Below the pieces are notes generated by a model. The model had not been told where the DNA came from. It made no database searches and saw only the letters and a list, made by a program, of their open reading frames with translations. A stretch of DNA of 25,335 nt from JBLHUT01 sp047629975 (GTDB lineage: Bacteria > Pseudomonadota > Alphaproteobacteria > Rhodobacterales > Rhodobacteraceae): contig JBLHUT010000015.1 in NCBI GenBank assembly GCA_047629975.1, positions 1-25,335 of the forward strand, written 5' to 3'. This document shows, one piece after another, positions 15,584 to 23,322 of the stretch (its first letter is position 1; each line of letters opens with the position of its first letter). Position numbers and translations under genes: made by a program.

Positions 15584-16648
15584 TCAAAGCGATGCCCCCA
15601 CACGCCGGATGCCGGTCTTGGCGTCGAAGACGTGCGCCTTGCCGGGTTGGATGGCAAAACGCAGGTCGCGGTTGTTGTCCGACAAAAGATGCACGCCCTG
15701 CAGGCTTACGGTAAAACTCTCCTGCGTCTGAGCCAGTTTTCCGTGCAAGAGCGTGTTTGCGCCAAGCGGCTCGGTCAGTTTCACCGAGACAGTCACCGGG
15801 CCGGCCGCATCCAGTGTCAGGTGTTCCGGTCTGACGCCCAGTTTCACGGGGCCGTCGTCACCGATTGCATCTGCAACAGCCAGCTCGCTCAAAAATATTT
15901 TGCCGTCCCTGATGTGGGCATCGACGATGTTCATCGCTGGGCTGCCGATGAATTGCGCGGCAAAAAGCGTGCGCGGCGTCTCATAAACCTCAAGCGGAGT
16001 GCCGATCTGTTCGGCAATTCCGCCATTCATGACAATCATCCGGTCCGCCATGGTCATCGCCTCGACCTGGTCGTGGGTGACATAAAGCGATGTGATCCCG
16101 AGTTTCGATTGAAGCTCCTTTATCTCCAACCGCATCTGCACCCGCAGCTTTGCGTCCAGATTTGACAGCGGTTCGTCGAACAAAAACACCGCAGGCTCGC
16201 GCACAATCGCCCGACCCATCGCGACCCGCTGCCGCTGTCCGCCCGACAATTGCTTGGGTTTGCGATCCAGCAGGGCCTCGAGTTGCAACAGCTTTGCGGC
16301 CTCTTCGACCTTGGCGTTAATCTGCTCTTTGGGCAGGCCCGCAATCTTTAGCCCGTAACCCATGTTCTGGCGCACCGACATGTGCGGATAAAGGGCGTAG
16401 TTCTGGAAAACCATGGCGATGTCGCGGTCCATCGGTTCCTTGTCGTTGGCACGTTCGCCGCCAATCACGACATCGCCCGATGACACGGTCTCCAATCCTG
16501 CGACCATCCGCAGCAAGGTCGATTTTCCACAGCCCGAGGGACCGACAATCACGATGAACTCGCCATCTGAAATATCGGTCGTTATGCCGTGGATAACGTC
16601 GGTCGGGCCAAAGCTTTTCTTGACGTCTTTTAGGGTGACTGTCGCCAT
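15584..16648 (-). CDS. ugpC: sn-glycerol-3-phosphate ABC transporter ATP-binding protein
   Basis: This 354-residue ATPase is of the MalK/UgpC type. It has Walker A GPSGCGKST (36-44), Q-loop Gln82, signature LSGGQ (134-138), Walker B VFLFDEP (154-160, Glu159) and switch His192 in YVTHDQVEAMTM. A C-terminal regulatory OB/TOBE domain (about 240-354) has RPEHLTL. It energises uptake through the UgpAE channel at the cytoplasmic face. It is the last gene of ugpBAEC, 3 nt after ugpE. The length is normal and all catalytic residues are present. Sequence alone does not separate UgpC from other sugar ATPases; the name rests on its neighbours. Confidence 0.93.
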   Translation of the reverse strand: MATVTLKDVKKSFGPTDVIHGITTDISDGEFIVIVGPSGCGKSTLLRMVAGLETVSSGDVVIGGERANDKEPMDRDIAMVFQNYALYPHMSVRQNMGYGLKIAGLPKEQINAKVEEAAKLLQLEALLDRKPKQLSGGQRQRVAMGRAIVREPAVFLFDEPLSNLDAKLRVQMRLEIKELQSKLGITSLYVTHDQVEAMTMADRMIVMNGGIAEQIGTPLEVYETPRTLFAAQFIGSPAMNIVDAHIRDGKIFLSELAVADAIGDDGPVKLGVRPEHLTLDAAGPVTVSVKLTEPLGANTLLHGKLAQTQESFTVSLQGVHLLSDNNRDLRFAIQPGKAHVFDAKTGIRRVGASL

Positions 16649-16651
16649 ATT

Positions 16652-17509
16652 CTATTTCTCGCTGTCAACTAGGCCGCGGATAAACAAGCGTTGCATGCTG
16701 ACAACAACAATTACGGGCGGTATCATCGCCAAAATCGAGGTGGCCATGATGACAGGCCAGTCAGCAACATCGTCTCCCGAAGGGAACATCTGTTTGATGC
16801 CCATGACGATTGTGTTCATCTCGGGGTCGGTGGTGATCAGAAGCGGCCAGAGGTACTGGTTCCAGCCGTAAATGAACAAAATTACAAAAAGTGCTGCGAC
16901 ATTCGTCCGGCTCATTGGCACGACAATATCCCAGAAAAAGCGCATGGGCCGTGCGCCGTCCACGCGGGCGGCCTCTGCCAATTCGTCAGGAATGGTCAAA
17001 AAGAACTGCCGGAACAGGAATGTCGCCGTGGCCGACGCGATCAACGGCAGGATAAGCCCGCCATAACTGTTCAGCATCCCGAACCCTGCGACGACCTCGA
17101 AGGTCGGAACGATCCGTACCTCGACCGGCAGCATCAGGGTCAGAAAGATCATCCAGAAAAAGAACGTGCGCCCCGGAAAGCGGAAATAGACGATCGCAAA
17201 AGCCGATAACAACGAGATCACAATCTTGCCCACGGCGATACCGATGGCCATGACAAGGCTGTTGAATAACATTGTCGCCACAGGAACATTTACACCCGAA
17301 AACAGCGCCGCGGAGTAGTTTTCCCACATCTGGTCACCGGGCCACAACGGCATCGGCGGGCTGACGATTTCAGGCTGGCTCACGGTTGAGGCCACAAAGG
17401 CCAGCCAGATCGGGAAAAAGATCACCAGCACGCCGCAGATCATGAAAACATGGGTCAACCACAGGCCCGCGCCCCGTTTTTCAACCATTCCATGGACTTC
17501 GCGCGCCAT
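16652..17509 (-). CDS. ugpE: sn-glycerol-3-phosphate ABC transporter permease
   Basis: This 285-residue inner-membrane permease has six hydrophobic segments. The cytoplasmic EAA loop DELAEAARVDGARPMRFFWD (about 175-194) docks on UgpC. The C-terminus (MFPSGDDVADWPVIMATSIL, then PPVIVVVSMQRLFIRGLV) is the pattern I know from UgpE. It forms the channel with UgpA. Its ATG shares one base with the ugpA stop (TGATG), so the two are translationally coupled. It is intact. Confidence 0.92.
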   Translation of the reverse strand: MAREVHGMVEKRGAGLWLTHVFMICGVLVIFFPIWLAFVASTVSQPEIVSPPMPLWPGDQMWENYSAALFSGVNVPVATMLFNSLVMAIGIAVGKIVISLLSAFAIVYFRFPGRTFFFWMIFLTLMLPVEVRIVPTFEVVAGFGMLNSYGGLILPLIASATATFLFRQFFLTIPDELAEAARVDGARPMRFFWDIVVPMSRTNVAALFVILFIYGWNQYLWPLLITTDPEMNTIVMGIKQMFPSGDDVADWPVIMATSILAMIPPVIVVVSMQRLFIRGLVDSEK

Positions 17510-18390
17510 CAGTAATGCACCTTTTTCTCAATGAACTTGAACTGGATCACCGTCAATAACCCGACCACGAACAGCAAAATGACCGATTGCGCCGAGGACG
17601 ACCCGAGATCTTGGCCGACAAAGCCGTCGGAGAAGACTTTGTAGACGAGAACAGTCGTTGATTGCTGCGGCCCGCCCGAGGTGATCGTGTGGATCACGCC
17701 AAAGGTTTCAAAGAAGGAATAGACGACATTCACAACCAGCAGAAAAAAGGTTGTCGGCGACAAAAGCGGTAACACAATTGTAAAGAACCGCCGCCAGAAA
17801 CGGGCGCCGTCGATCGCTGCCGCCTCGATCACCGAGCGCGGTACCGCTTGCAGAGCGGCATAGAAAAACAGGAAGTTATAGCTGATCCGCCCCCACGCAG
17901 AGGCAACCACGACAAGGCCCATCGCCTCGCCGCCGTTCAAAACATGGTTCCAGTCATAGCCAAGGTTGCCCAGATACCACGACACCACACCGACGCGGGT
18001 GTTGAACATGAAAAGCCACAGCACGCCGGCAATCGCAGGTGCGACGGCATAAGGCCAGATCAGCATGGTCCGGTACACGCCCGAGCCTTTGATCAACCGG
18101 TCCGCAAGCACCGCAAGAAACAGCGCCGGGATCATCGAGCAGAGTGTTACCAGGATCGAGAATACTGCGGTTGTCGCAAAGGATGCGCGGTAATAGCTGT
18201 CGCTGAGCAGGAACTCGAAATTTCCCAGCCCAACGAATTGCGAGGACAGCCCGAACGGATCGGCAATAAACAGTGACTGCCAGATCGCCTGAATGGCGGG
18301 GTAGAAAAAGAACACCAAAGACACAAGTACCTGTGGTGCAATCAGCACTAACGGCAGCAACCAGCCCCGAAACGTGACGCGTTTATCCAT
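17509..18390 (-). CDS. ugpA: sn-glycerol-3-phosphate ABC transporter permease
   Basis: This 293-residue inner-membrane permease has six hydrophobic segments, the first at about residues 10-37. The EAA loop is RSVIEAAAIDGARFWRRFFT, followed by IVLPLLSPTTFFLLV. TSGGPQQSTTVLVYKVFSDGF is a periplasmic loop typical of UgpA. It pairs with UgpE to carry glycerol-3-phosphate released from UgpB. It is separated from ugpB by a 59-bp gap holding a strong hairpin. GGAAGG lies about 8 nt upstream of the ATG. It is intact. Confidence 0.92.
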   Translation of the reverse strand: MDKRVTFRGWLLPLVLIAPQVLVSLVFFFYPAIQAIWQSLFIADPFGLSSQFVGLGNFEFLLSDSYYRASFATTAVFSILVTLCSMIPALFLAVLADRLIKGSGVYRTMLIWPYAVAPAIAGVLWLFMFNTRVGVVSWYLGNLGYDWNHVLNGGEAMGLVVVASAWGRISYNFLFFYAALQAVPRSVIEAAAIDGARFWRRFFTIVLPLLSPTTFFLLVVNVVYSFFETFGVIHTITSGGPQQSTTVLVYKVFSDGFVGQDLGSSSAQSVILLFVVGLLTVIQFKFIEKKVHY

Positions 18391-18412
18391 CAGTGTGCCT
18401 TCCGGTCAAGGG

Positions 18413-18436
18413 GGCAGGCCCTGTTGCGGGCCTGCC
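18413..18436 (-). promoter_or_regulatory. Intercistronic hairpin between ugpB and ugpA
   Basis: GGCAGGCCC, loop TGTTGC, GGGCCTGCC: a perfect 9-bp GC-rich stem just after the ugpB stop. The minus-strand side lacks a T-run, so full termination is unlikely. In ABC operons such stems commonly protect the binding-protein message or reduce read-through, giving more UgpB than permease. Confidence 0.65.
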
Positions 18437-18449
18437 GTTTTCGTCCAAC

Positions 18450-19760
18450 TTAGCGGTTGGCGGATTCGAACCGGCGCAGCAATGCGTCGCCGCGTGCCTT
18501 GGCGTTGTCCATGGCCTCTTGTGCGGTTTTGTCACCGGACCAGATCGCCTCCAGCTCTTCGTCGATGATCCCGCGGATCTGGTCGAATGACCCAAGACGC
18601 AGACCCTTGGAATTCGCCGTCGGCTCGTTGGTTGTCATCTGGATCACAGCAACATCCGTGCCGGGGTTCTGGTCATAAAAACCGGATGCGCGGGTTGCTT
18701 CACCGGCTTCGGTTGTGATGGGCAGGTAACCGGTGTTCTGGTGCCATGCAGCCTGTACATCAGAGGAGGACAGGTAGCTCAGGAACTCTCCGACGCCGGT
18801 GTATTCAGCATCGTCGTGACCCGACAGCACCCAAAGCGATGCGCCACCGATGATCGTGTTTTGTGGTGCGTTCCCGACGCCTTCCCAATAGGGCAGGGGG
18901 CGGACGTCGAAATCAAACTCGGCTTGTGAGCTGATCCCAGCGTAACCCGCAGAGCTTTCGGTGAACAAGGCGCAATCGCCGGCACGGAAGTTCGCACCAC
19001 CTTCGTTGCGACGACCCGTGTAGATGAACTTGCCGTCTTTGGCCCACTGACCCATTGCGGACAGGTGCGCGACTTGTGCCGGGCCGTTCAGGGCCAATTC
19101 GGTATCAAGACCGGCAAAGCCGTTGTCTTTGGTCGCAAACGGAACATCGTGATACGCCGAGAAGTTCTCGAGGTGGATCCAGCTTTGCCATGCGGTGACC
19201 AGCGGGCATTCTTCGCCGCCTGCTTTCAACTGGTCCAGAACCGCGCCGACATTCTGCCATGTGGACAGGTCGGTATCAGGGTCGACGCCGGCCGCGGTCA
19301 TGGCGTCGCGGTTGACCCACAAAACGGGCGTTGACGAATTGAATGGCAAGGACAGCATATCGCCGTCTGTCGAGGTGTAGTAGCCTTTGACCGCACCGAT
19401 ATAGGCATCGGGATCAAAGCTTGCGCCGCTTTGCGCCATGACTTCGTAGACGGGTTTGACGGCGCCGGCTGCGGCCATCATCGTGGCTGTGCCGACTTCG
19501 AATACCATCAGGATATGAGGCTGCTCGCCGGCACGGAAGGCCGCGATCCCCGCGTTCAGGGTTTCGGAGTAATTGCCTTTGTGGCTTTCGACGATAACAA
19601 AATCGCTTTGAGACGCATTGAAGTCTTCGACTTGTGCTTTGACCAGATCGCCAAGGCGTCCTGTAAATGCGTGCCAGAATTGCACTTCACTTTGGGCCAT
19701 TGCCGCAACTGGAGACAGGATGGTCGATACGGCGAGTGCGCCGATTAGAGATCTTTTCAT
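18450..19760 (-). CDS. ugpB: sn-glycerol-3-phosphate-binding periplasmic protein
   Basis: This 436-residue precursor has a signal peptide (MKRSLIGALAVSTILSPVAAMAQ, 23 residues). The mature part follows Escherichia coli UgpB closely by eye: VQFWHAFTGRLGDLV, GNYSETLNAGIAAFRAGEQP, VFEVGTATMM, LPFNSSTPVLWVN, WQSWIHLENFSAY, APQNTIIGGASLWV, HQNTGYLPIT, KGLRLGSFDQIRGIIDEELE and a C-terminal LLRRFE. It captures glycerol-3-phosphate, and possibly glycerophosphodiesters, in the periplasm for UgpAEC. It is first in the operon. I choose ATG 19760, which follows a GGGGGG run and starts a proper signal peptide; the in-frame ATG 63 nt upstream would bury that signal. Confidence 0.95.
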   Translation of the reverse strand: MKRSLIGALAVSTILSPVAAMAQSEVQFWHAFTGRLGDLVKAQVEDFNASQSDFVIVESHKGNYSETLNAGIAAFRAGEQPHILMVFEVGTATMMAAAGAVKPVYEVMAQSGASFDPDAYIGAVKGYYTSTDGDMLSLPFNSSTPVLWVNRDAMTAAGVDPDTDLSTWQNVGAVLDQLKAGGEECPLVTAWQSWIHLENFSAYHDVPFATKDNGFAGLDTELALNGPAQVAHLSAMGQWAKDGKFIYTGRRNEGGANFRAGDCALFTESSAGYAGISSQAEFDFDVRPLPYWEGVGNAPQNTIIGGASLWVLSGHDDAEYTGVGEFLSYLSSSDVQAAWHQNTGYLPITTEAGEATRASGFYDQNPGTDVAVIQMTTNEPTANSKGLRLGSFDQIRGIIDEELEAIWSGDKTAQEAMDNAKARGDALLRRFESANR

Positions 19761-19804
19761 ATTTCCCCCCAAGCACTGTTGGTGTGCTGTGTCATTTGAT
19801 GCTT

Positions 19805-19870
19805 CGGGGCCATTGGCCCGCACCGGTTTTTTGTAAGGTGGGACGATACAGTTCGCGCATTAAATTTCAA
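19805..19870 (-). promoter_or_regulatory. Candidate ugpB promoter and leader dyad
   Basis: On the minus strand TTGAAA (19865-19870) is separated by 16 bp from TATCGT (19843-19848), a passable -35/-10 pair about 80 nt before the ugpB start. Just downstream is a perfect small dyad GGGCCA, T, TGGCCC (19807-19819), which could be an operator or leader hairpin. I see no pho box (paired CTGTCAT repeats) here. Confidence 0.3.
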
Positions 19871-20039
19871 GTCGTCGCGTGCATTGCGTCAGGTTTTATA
19901 TTTTACCCGCCCGGAACACTCGCTTTTGTTCTCCTATGTTCTGGAAACGCATTTTGATCTGAAACAAGGACGCCCGCCCCGGAAACTCTAGAATACGGTA
20001 ACATGCCTTTTGAAGGCGCGGCTGAAAACAGGAGCGCGA

Positions 20040-20588
20040 ATGACACTTCTAGTGATTTTTGAAAGCTTTGAGGGGCAGACCCGCAAGATTGCAACCTTTG
20101 TGGCCGAACAAAGCCGTATCGCCAGACACACGGTGCGGTTGTTCAATGCCGCAGATGAAATCGCCGCGATATCGTTCGATGGCATCGACAAGGTCATCCT
20201 CGCCGCCCCTGTCCACGAGCGCCGTCACCCTGCAGCCTTCGAAGGTCTTGTGGCTGCCAACCGGGAGGCTTTGACAGCCCGCCCGACGTTGTTTCTTTCG
20301 GTCAGCCTCAAGGCGGCGTTCGAGCAGGGCATGGAAGAGGCGCGCGATTACGTCGACGAGTGGGAAATGCGCACGGGGTTCAAACCGGAAAAGGCCGTTC
20401 TGGTCGCCGGTGCTGTCAGATCGGACAGTTATGGCCGTCTGGAAAGTGAGATTGTGCAATCCGTGGTTGTGGAGGGGTGCCGCATCGCTCTTGTGGACGG
20501 GGTTCATGAATTTACGGACTGGAAGGATCTGGAGGCGAAAATCAGGATTTTCCTTGGCGACTCTGCTGCGGCGCAAGCCCGGTGTTGA
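20040..20588 (+). CDS. Flavodoxin-domain protein, HemG-like
   Basis: This 182-residue protein opens with LLVIFESFEGQTRKIATFVA, an FMN phosphate-binding loop of the flavodoxin fold. VILAAPVHERRHPAAFEGLV and FLSVSLKAAFEQG follow, and VAGAVRSDSYGRLESEIVQS is near residues 120-140. The last part has FTDWKDLEAKI, which matches the EYTDW-type motif I recall from menaquinone-dependent protoporphyrinogen oxidase HemG. It may bind FMN and act on protoporphyrinogen IX or another substrate; many alphaproteobacteria use HemJ instead, so the role is not certain. ATG 20040 is preferred, with AGGAG about 6 nt upstream. It is divergent from ugpB and stands alone. Confidence 0.78.
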   Translation: MTLLVIFESFEGQTRKIATFVAEQSRIARHTVRLFNAADEIAAISFDGIDKVILAAPVHERRHPAAFEGLVAANREALTARPTLFLSVSLKAAFEQGMEEARDYVDEWEMRTGFKPEKAVLVAGAVRSDSYGRLESEIVQSVVVEGCRIALVDGVHEFTDWKDLEAKIRIFLGDSAAAQARC

Positions 20589-20703
20589 GCGTCACCCAAG
20601 GTTATGATCCCGACTGCAAGCGGGTTTCTGGTGCGTGCGCACGTGTTGGTTGATTAGGGGGAGTTCAAGCCGCCGGCCCTGAATTCCGTCAAACGCGCAC
20701 GGC

Positions 20704-20738
20704 AAAACACCTACCGAGAGTGGCTCGGTAGGTGTTTT
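20704..20738. terminator. Strong bidirectional rho-independent terminator
   Basis: AAAACACCTACCGAG, loop AGTGG, CTCGGTAGGTGTTTT: a perfect 15-bp stem flanked by A4 and T4, so it can work in both directions. It sits between the convergent HemG-like gene (plus) and the Flp pilin gene (minus) and probably ends both transcripts. Confidence 0.9.
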
Positions 20739-20797
20739 CCAGACCTGAATGGATTGAGTGTGTGTGTCAGCCCCTTGGAGGCTGACGGTTGATGCGT

Positions 20798-20989
20798 CTA
20801 GTAAGCAGCGATCGTCTGGCTGGAGAGTTGGCCCGCGATATCGCCGGACAGGTTCGTAACGCCCCCCGATACAGAGGCAAGAACCGCAATCCCGAGGCCG
20901 ACAATAGCCGCAGTCAGCACAACCCAGTCAACGGTAACCGCGCCGGATTCGTCGTTTGCAAAGGTCGATGCGAATTTAAAAAATTTCAT
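20798..20989 (-). CDS. Flp-family type IVb pilin
   Basis: This 63-residue prepilin has a short basic leader, MKFFKFASTFANDESGAVTVDW, followed by a single hydrophobic helix VVLTAAIVGLGIAVLASVSGGV. The usual Flp order of a prepilin-peptidase cleavage site after Gly, Val at +2/+4 and an acidic residue (Asp) in place of the +5 Glu is present: ESG|AVTVDWV. It would be processed and assembled by a Tad secretion system, none of which is encoded in this window. I choose ATG 20989, which has GGAG 9 nt upstream; the ATG 15 nt earlier overlaps that ribosome site. It ends before the strong terminator at 20704-20738. Confidence 0.85.
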   Translation of the reverse strand: MKFFKFASTFANDESGAVTVDWVVLTAAIVGLGIAVLASVSGGVTNLSGDIAGQLSSQTIAAY

Positions 20990-21343
20990 GGTATTGCACT
21001 CCATAGGATTAAGTTACTGTCTTAAATTCTTTCGCGAGGCTCACCCGAACCGGTCAAGTGCTGACCCGCTCTGGCCGCGACATGGGAATATATAGCCATG
21101 CCATTGGGGCAGGAATTGGTCGTGCGTGGGGTTATTTTGGCAACGTACAGGGTTGGTGTCCGGTTTCCGTTAACATTCTGAAAGTATTTTTAAAATCTGC
21201 ATTTCAGGCCGGATTTTCCATCGCTGCGCCTGCATCATAAGGCAAAAATCGGGCATTCAGGGCGGGATTTTCGACGGTTATGCTGGAATCCACGGCGTTT
21301 TTGCGGAACCTGTCACAAGACCCATTTATGCGGGAGACTGGAT
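20990..21343. other. Divergent intergenic region, pilin / lytic transglycosylase
   Basis: These 354 bp hold no credible gene. Promoters for both neighbours must be here. I see AT-rich patches (for example near 21183-21195) but no convincing paired -35/-10 boxes or sigma-54 site. Confidence 0.4.
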
Positions 21344-22195
21344 ATGCAGGCCGCCTTACTGGCAGTGTTGATTGGCTGGGGCCTGTGTCTGACGCCGCTC
21401 CAAGCGGAGCCGTCCACACAAGCCGCACCGGAATTCGGTGATTTTTCGTTCAGACGCGTGACCGTCGGGCCTTCTTCGGGAAGCAAACGTATCACGGTTC
21501 AGATTGATCCGGAGGCGCAGGCAAGGCGCCTTCGGGGGGAGCAAGATATCCTTGCTCCGGCTGGCCCCGATCCCGAGCCGCAGCCCTTGGAGCCTGTAAC
21601 CGCCAGCAGGTATGACTGGTTCTGGCAGCGAATGTCGGCTGATCTGGAGGCAAGCGGGCCGGGGCGGTTGGCCGAGGCGGTCGGCGCCTTGCGCCAGTCC
21701 CCCGAAGGACGGGCGGTTCCCTCTCCGCGGGTTGACGCATTGCGCGCGCTGGCCGAGGCACACGGCGTCCAGATATTGCTTGCCACGATCGGCACGCAGG
21801 TCTCCCCGGCGCTGGCTCTGGCGGTAATTGCCGTAGAGAGCGGTGGGCGCGGCGGTGCAATCAGCCCGAAAGGGGCCGCCGGTCTGATGCAGTTGATGCC
21901 TGCGACAGCGGCACGGTTCGATGTCGCCGACCGCAGCGATCCGGCGCAGAATATCAAGGGCGGTGTCGCCTATCTGAACTGGTTGATGGGCGCATTCGAC
22001 CGGGACCCCTTGATGGTTCTTGCGGCCTATAATGCGGGGGAGAACGCGGTCAAAAGGCACGGCGGTGTGCCGCCCTATCCCGAAACCCGCGATTATGTAC
22101 CAAAAGTTCTGGCTGCGTGGACGGTTGCACGCGGTTTGTGCGCCACGCCGCCCGAGCTGGTCAGTGACGGCTGCGTGTTTCGAACCGACAAATAG
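21344..22195 (+). CDS. Lytic transglycosylase (SLT domain)
   Basis: This 283-residue precursor has a signal peptide to about residue 21 (cleavage LQA-EP), a Pro-rich linker (about 66-88) and a C-terminal SLT domain. The domain has catalytic Glu155 in AVIAVESGG, GAAGLMQLMPATA (168-180), NIKGGVAYLNWLM and AAYNAGENAV (217-226), the standard motif series. It cleaves peptidoglycan glycan strands to anhydromuropeptides in the periplasm. GGGAG lies 7 nt before the ATG. The family often services secretion or pilus machinery, and the divergent Flp pilin gene is 354 bp away, but a link is only suggestive. It converges with truA. Confidence 0.92.
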   Translation: MQAALLAVLIGWGLCLTPLQAEPSTQAAPEFGDFSFRRVTVGPSSGSKRITVQIDPEAQARRLRGEQDILAPAGPDPEPQPLEPVTASRYDWFWQRMSADLEASGPGRLAEAVGALRQSPEGRAVPSPRVDALRALAEAHGVQILLATIGTQVSPALALAVIAVESGGRGGAISPKGAAGLMQLMPATAARFDVADRSDPAQNIKGGVAYLNWLMGAFDRDPLMVLAAYNAGENAVKRHGGVPPYPETRDYVPKVLAAWTVARGLCATPPELVSDGCVFRTDK

Positions 22196-22365
22196 CGGGT
22201 CAGATGGGTGCGGGAACGCTGGCCGAAAACTTTAGACAAGATTGCGGCGGCAGAGAGAAGACAAACGAATTTGATCGTTCGTAGCGCCCACAGCGGTTGC
22301 AACTGAGGTCAGGAACGGCTGCGGGGAAATGAAGATCCGGTATTTTGTCTGTTGAGTATGTGTTT

Positions 22366-23133
22366 TCAGTCGAACGGGGCGTCGGGGTACTCCACACCGC
22401 TCAGATAAAGGCCGTAAGGCGGGCACACCGGCCCGCAGCGTGACCGCGTTCGCGCCTCAAGCGCGGCTTTGACGTCTTCGGGGGCCCAGGCGCCGGACCC
22501 GACCCGCTCGAGCGTGCCGACCAAACTGCGCACCTGACTGTGCAAAAAACTGCGGGCGCGCAGCATAAACTGGAATTCTGTGCCTTGATCGACCGTGTGG
22601 GCCGTGATGTCCAGTTGGTCCAGTGTCTTGACGGGCGAGGCGGCCTGACACCCGCTGGCGCGGAACGTGGTAAAGTCGTGGTGCCCCAAAAGATGCGCGG
22701 CGCCCTGCTGCATCGCGCCCAGATCCAGCGGATGCCCCACATGCCAGACCCGCCCGGCGTCAAGCGCAGCCGGAGCCCGACGCGACAATATCCGGAACAG
22801 ATACCGCCGCTCGCGGGCTGAAAACCGGGCGTGCCAGTCGCCCGAGACCTCGGCACAGGCCAGAATCGACACGGGAAGCGGCTTGAGGTGGTGGTTCAAC
22901 GCTTCTGACAGCCGAAACGGTTCCCATGTCCGGGTCATGTCGCAATGGGCAACCTGCGCCAGTGCATGAACGCCGGCATCAGTGCGACCGGCGGCGGCAA
23001 TCGTGGGCACATCCGGCTGCAGCCGGTGCAAGGCAGCCTCGATCGCGCCTTGCACCGACGGCAGGGTTTTTTGGCGTTGCCAGCCGTAAAACGGTTTACC
23101 GTCATATTCTACTTTAAGGGCATATCTGGGCAT
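22366..23133 (-). CDS. truA: tRNA pseudouridine(38-40) synthase TruA
   Basis: This 255-residue cytoplasmic enzyme opens with MPRYALKVEYDGKPFYGWQRQ. Its catalytic Asp52 is in AAGRTDAGVHALAQVAHCD, the invariant TruA block. Other landmarks are HHDFTTFRASGCQA, FLHSQVRSLVGTLERVG and the C-terminal PPYGLYLSGVEYP. It isomerises uridines 38-40 of the tRNA anticodon arm. I choose ATG 23133; an in-frame ATG 81 nt upstream would add an unrelated N-terminus. The length is normal. Confidence 0.95.
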   Translation of the reverse strand: MPRYALKVEYDGKPFYGWQRQKTLPSVQGAIEAALHRLQPDVPTIAAAGRTDAGVHALAQVAHCDMTRTWEPFRLSEALNHHLKPLPVSILACAEVSGDWHARFSARERRYLFRILSRRAPAALDAGRVWHVGHPLDLGAMQQGAAHLLGHHDFTTFRASGCQAASPVKTLDQLDITAHTVDQGTEFQFMLRARSFLHSQVRSLVGTLERVGSGAWAPEDVKAALEARTRSRCGPVCPPYGLYLSGVEYPDAPFD

Positions 23134-23322
23134 GGCGCATGCATTATCGTGCGGGCCCGTCGGGATCAATCCCCGGCTTTTGATGGCAAAGGCGGCGTTC
23201 ATGCCTCTAGGCACCCGAGGCTTGGATGCCTATGTTACGTTGCAGTGGCAGAGTTGCCCTGTTGATGCGCAGTCCGGAATGTTTTGGCCTGACACCGTGC
23301 TTTCGGCCAGATACAGGTCGTG

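Noticed and set aside
6188..19760. Functional unit joining the glycan island and ugpBAEC (glycerol-phosphate decoration)
   Set aside because: The two are convergent at 15549/15584 and ugpBAEC is a widespread stand-alone uptake operon; no glycerophosphotransferase is recognisable.
19938..19951. GTTC-N6-GTTC resembling an alphaproteobacterial LexA box
   Set aside because: The consensus spacing is seven bases and here it is six; the neighbouring gene is not an SOS gene.
20766..20786. GTCAGCC / GGCTGAC stem after the pilin stop
   Set aside because: No T-run and a much better terminator follows at 20704-20738.
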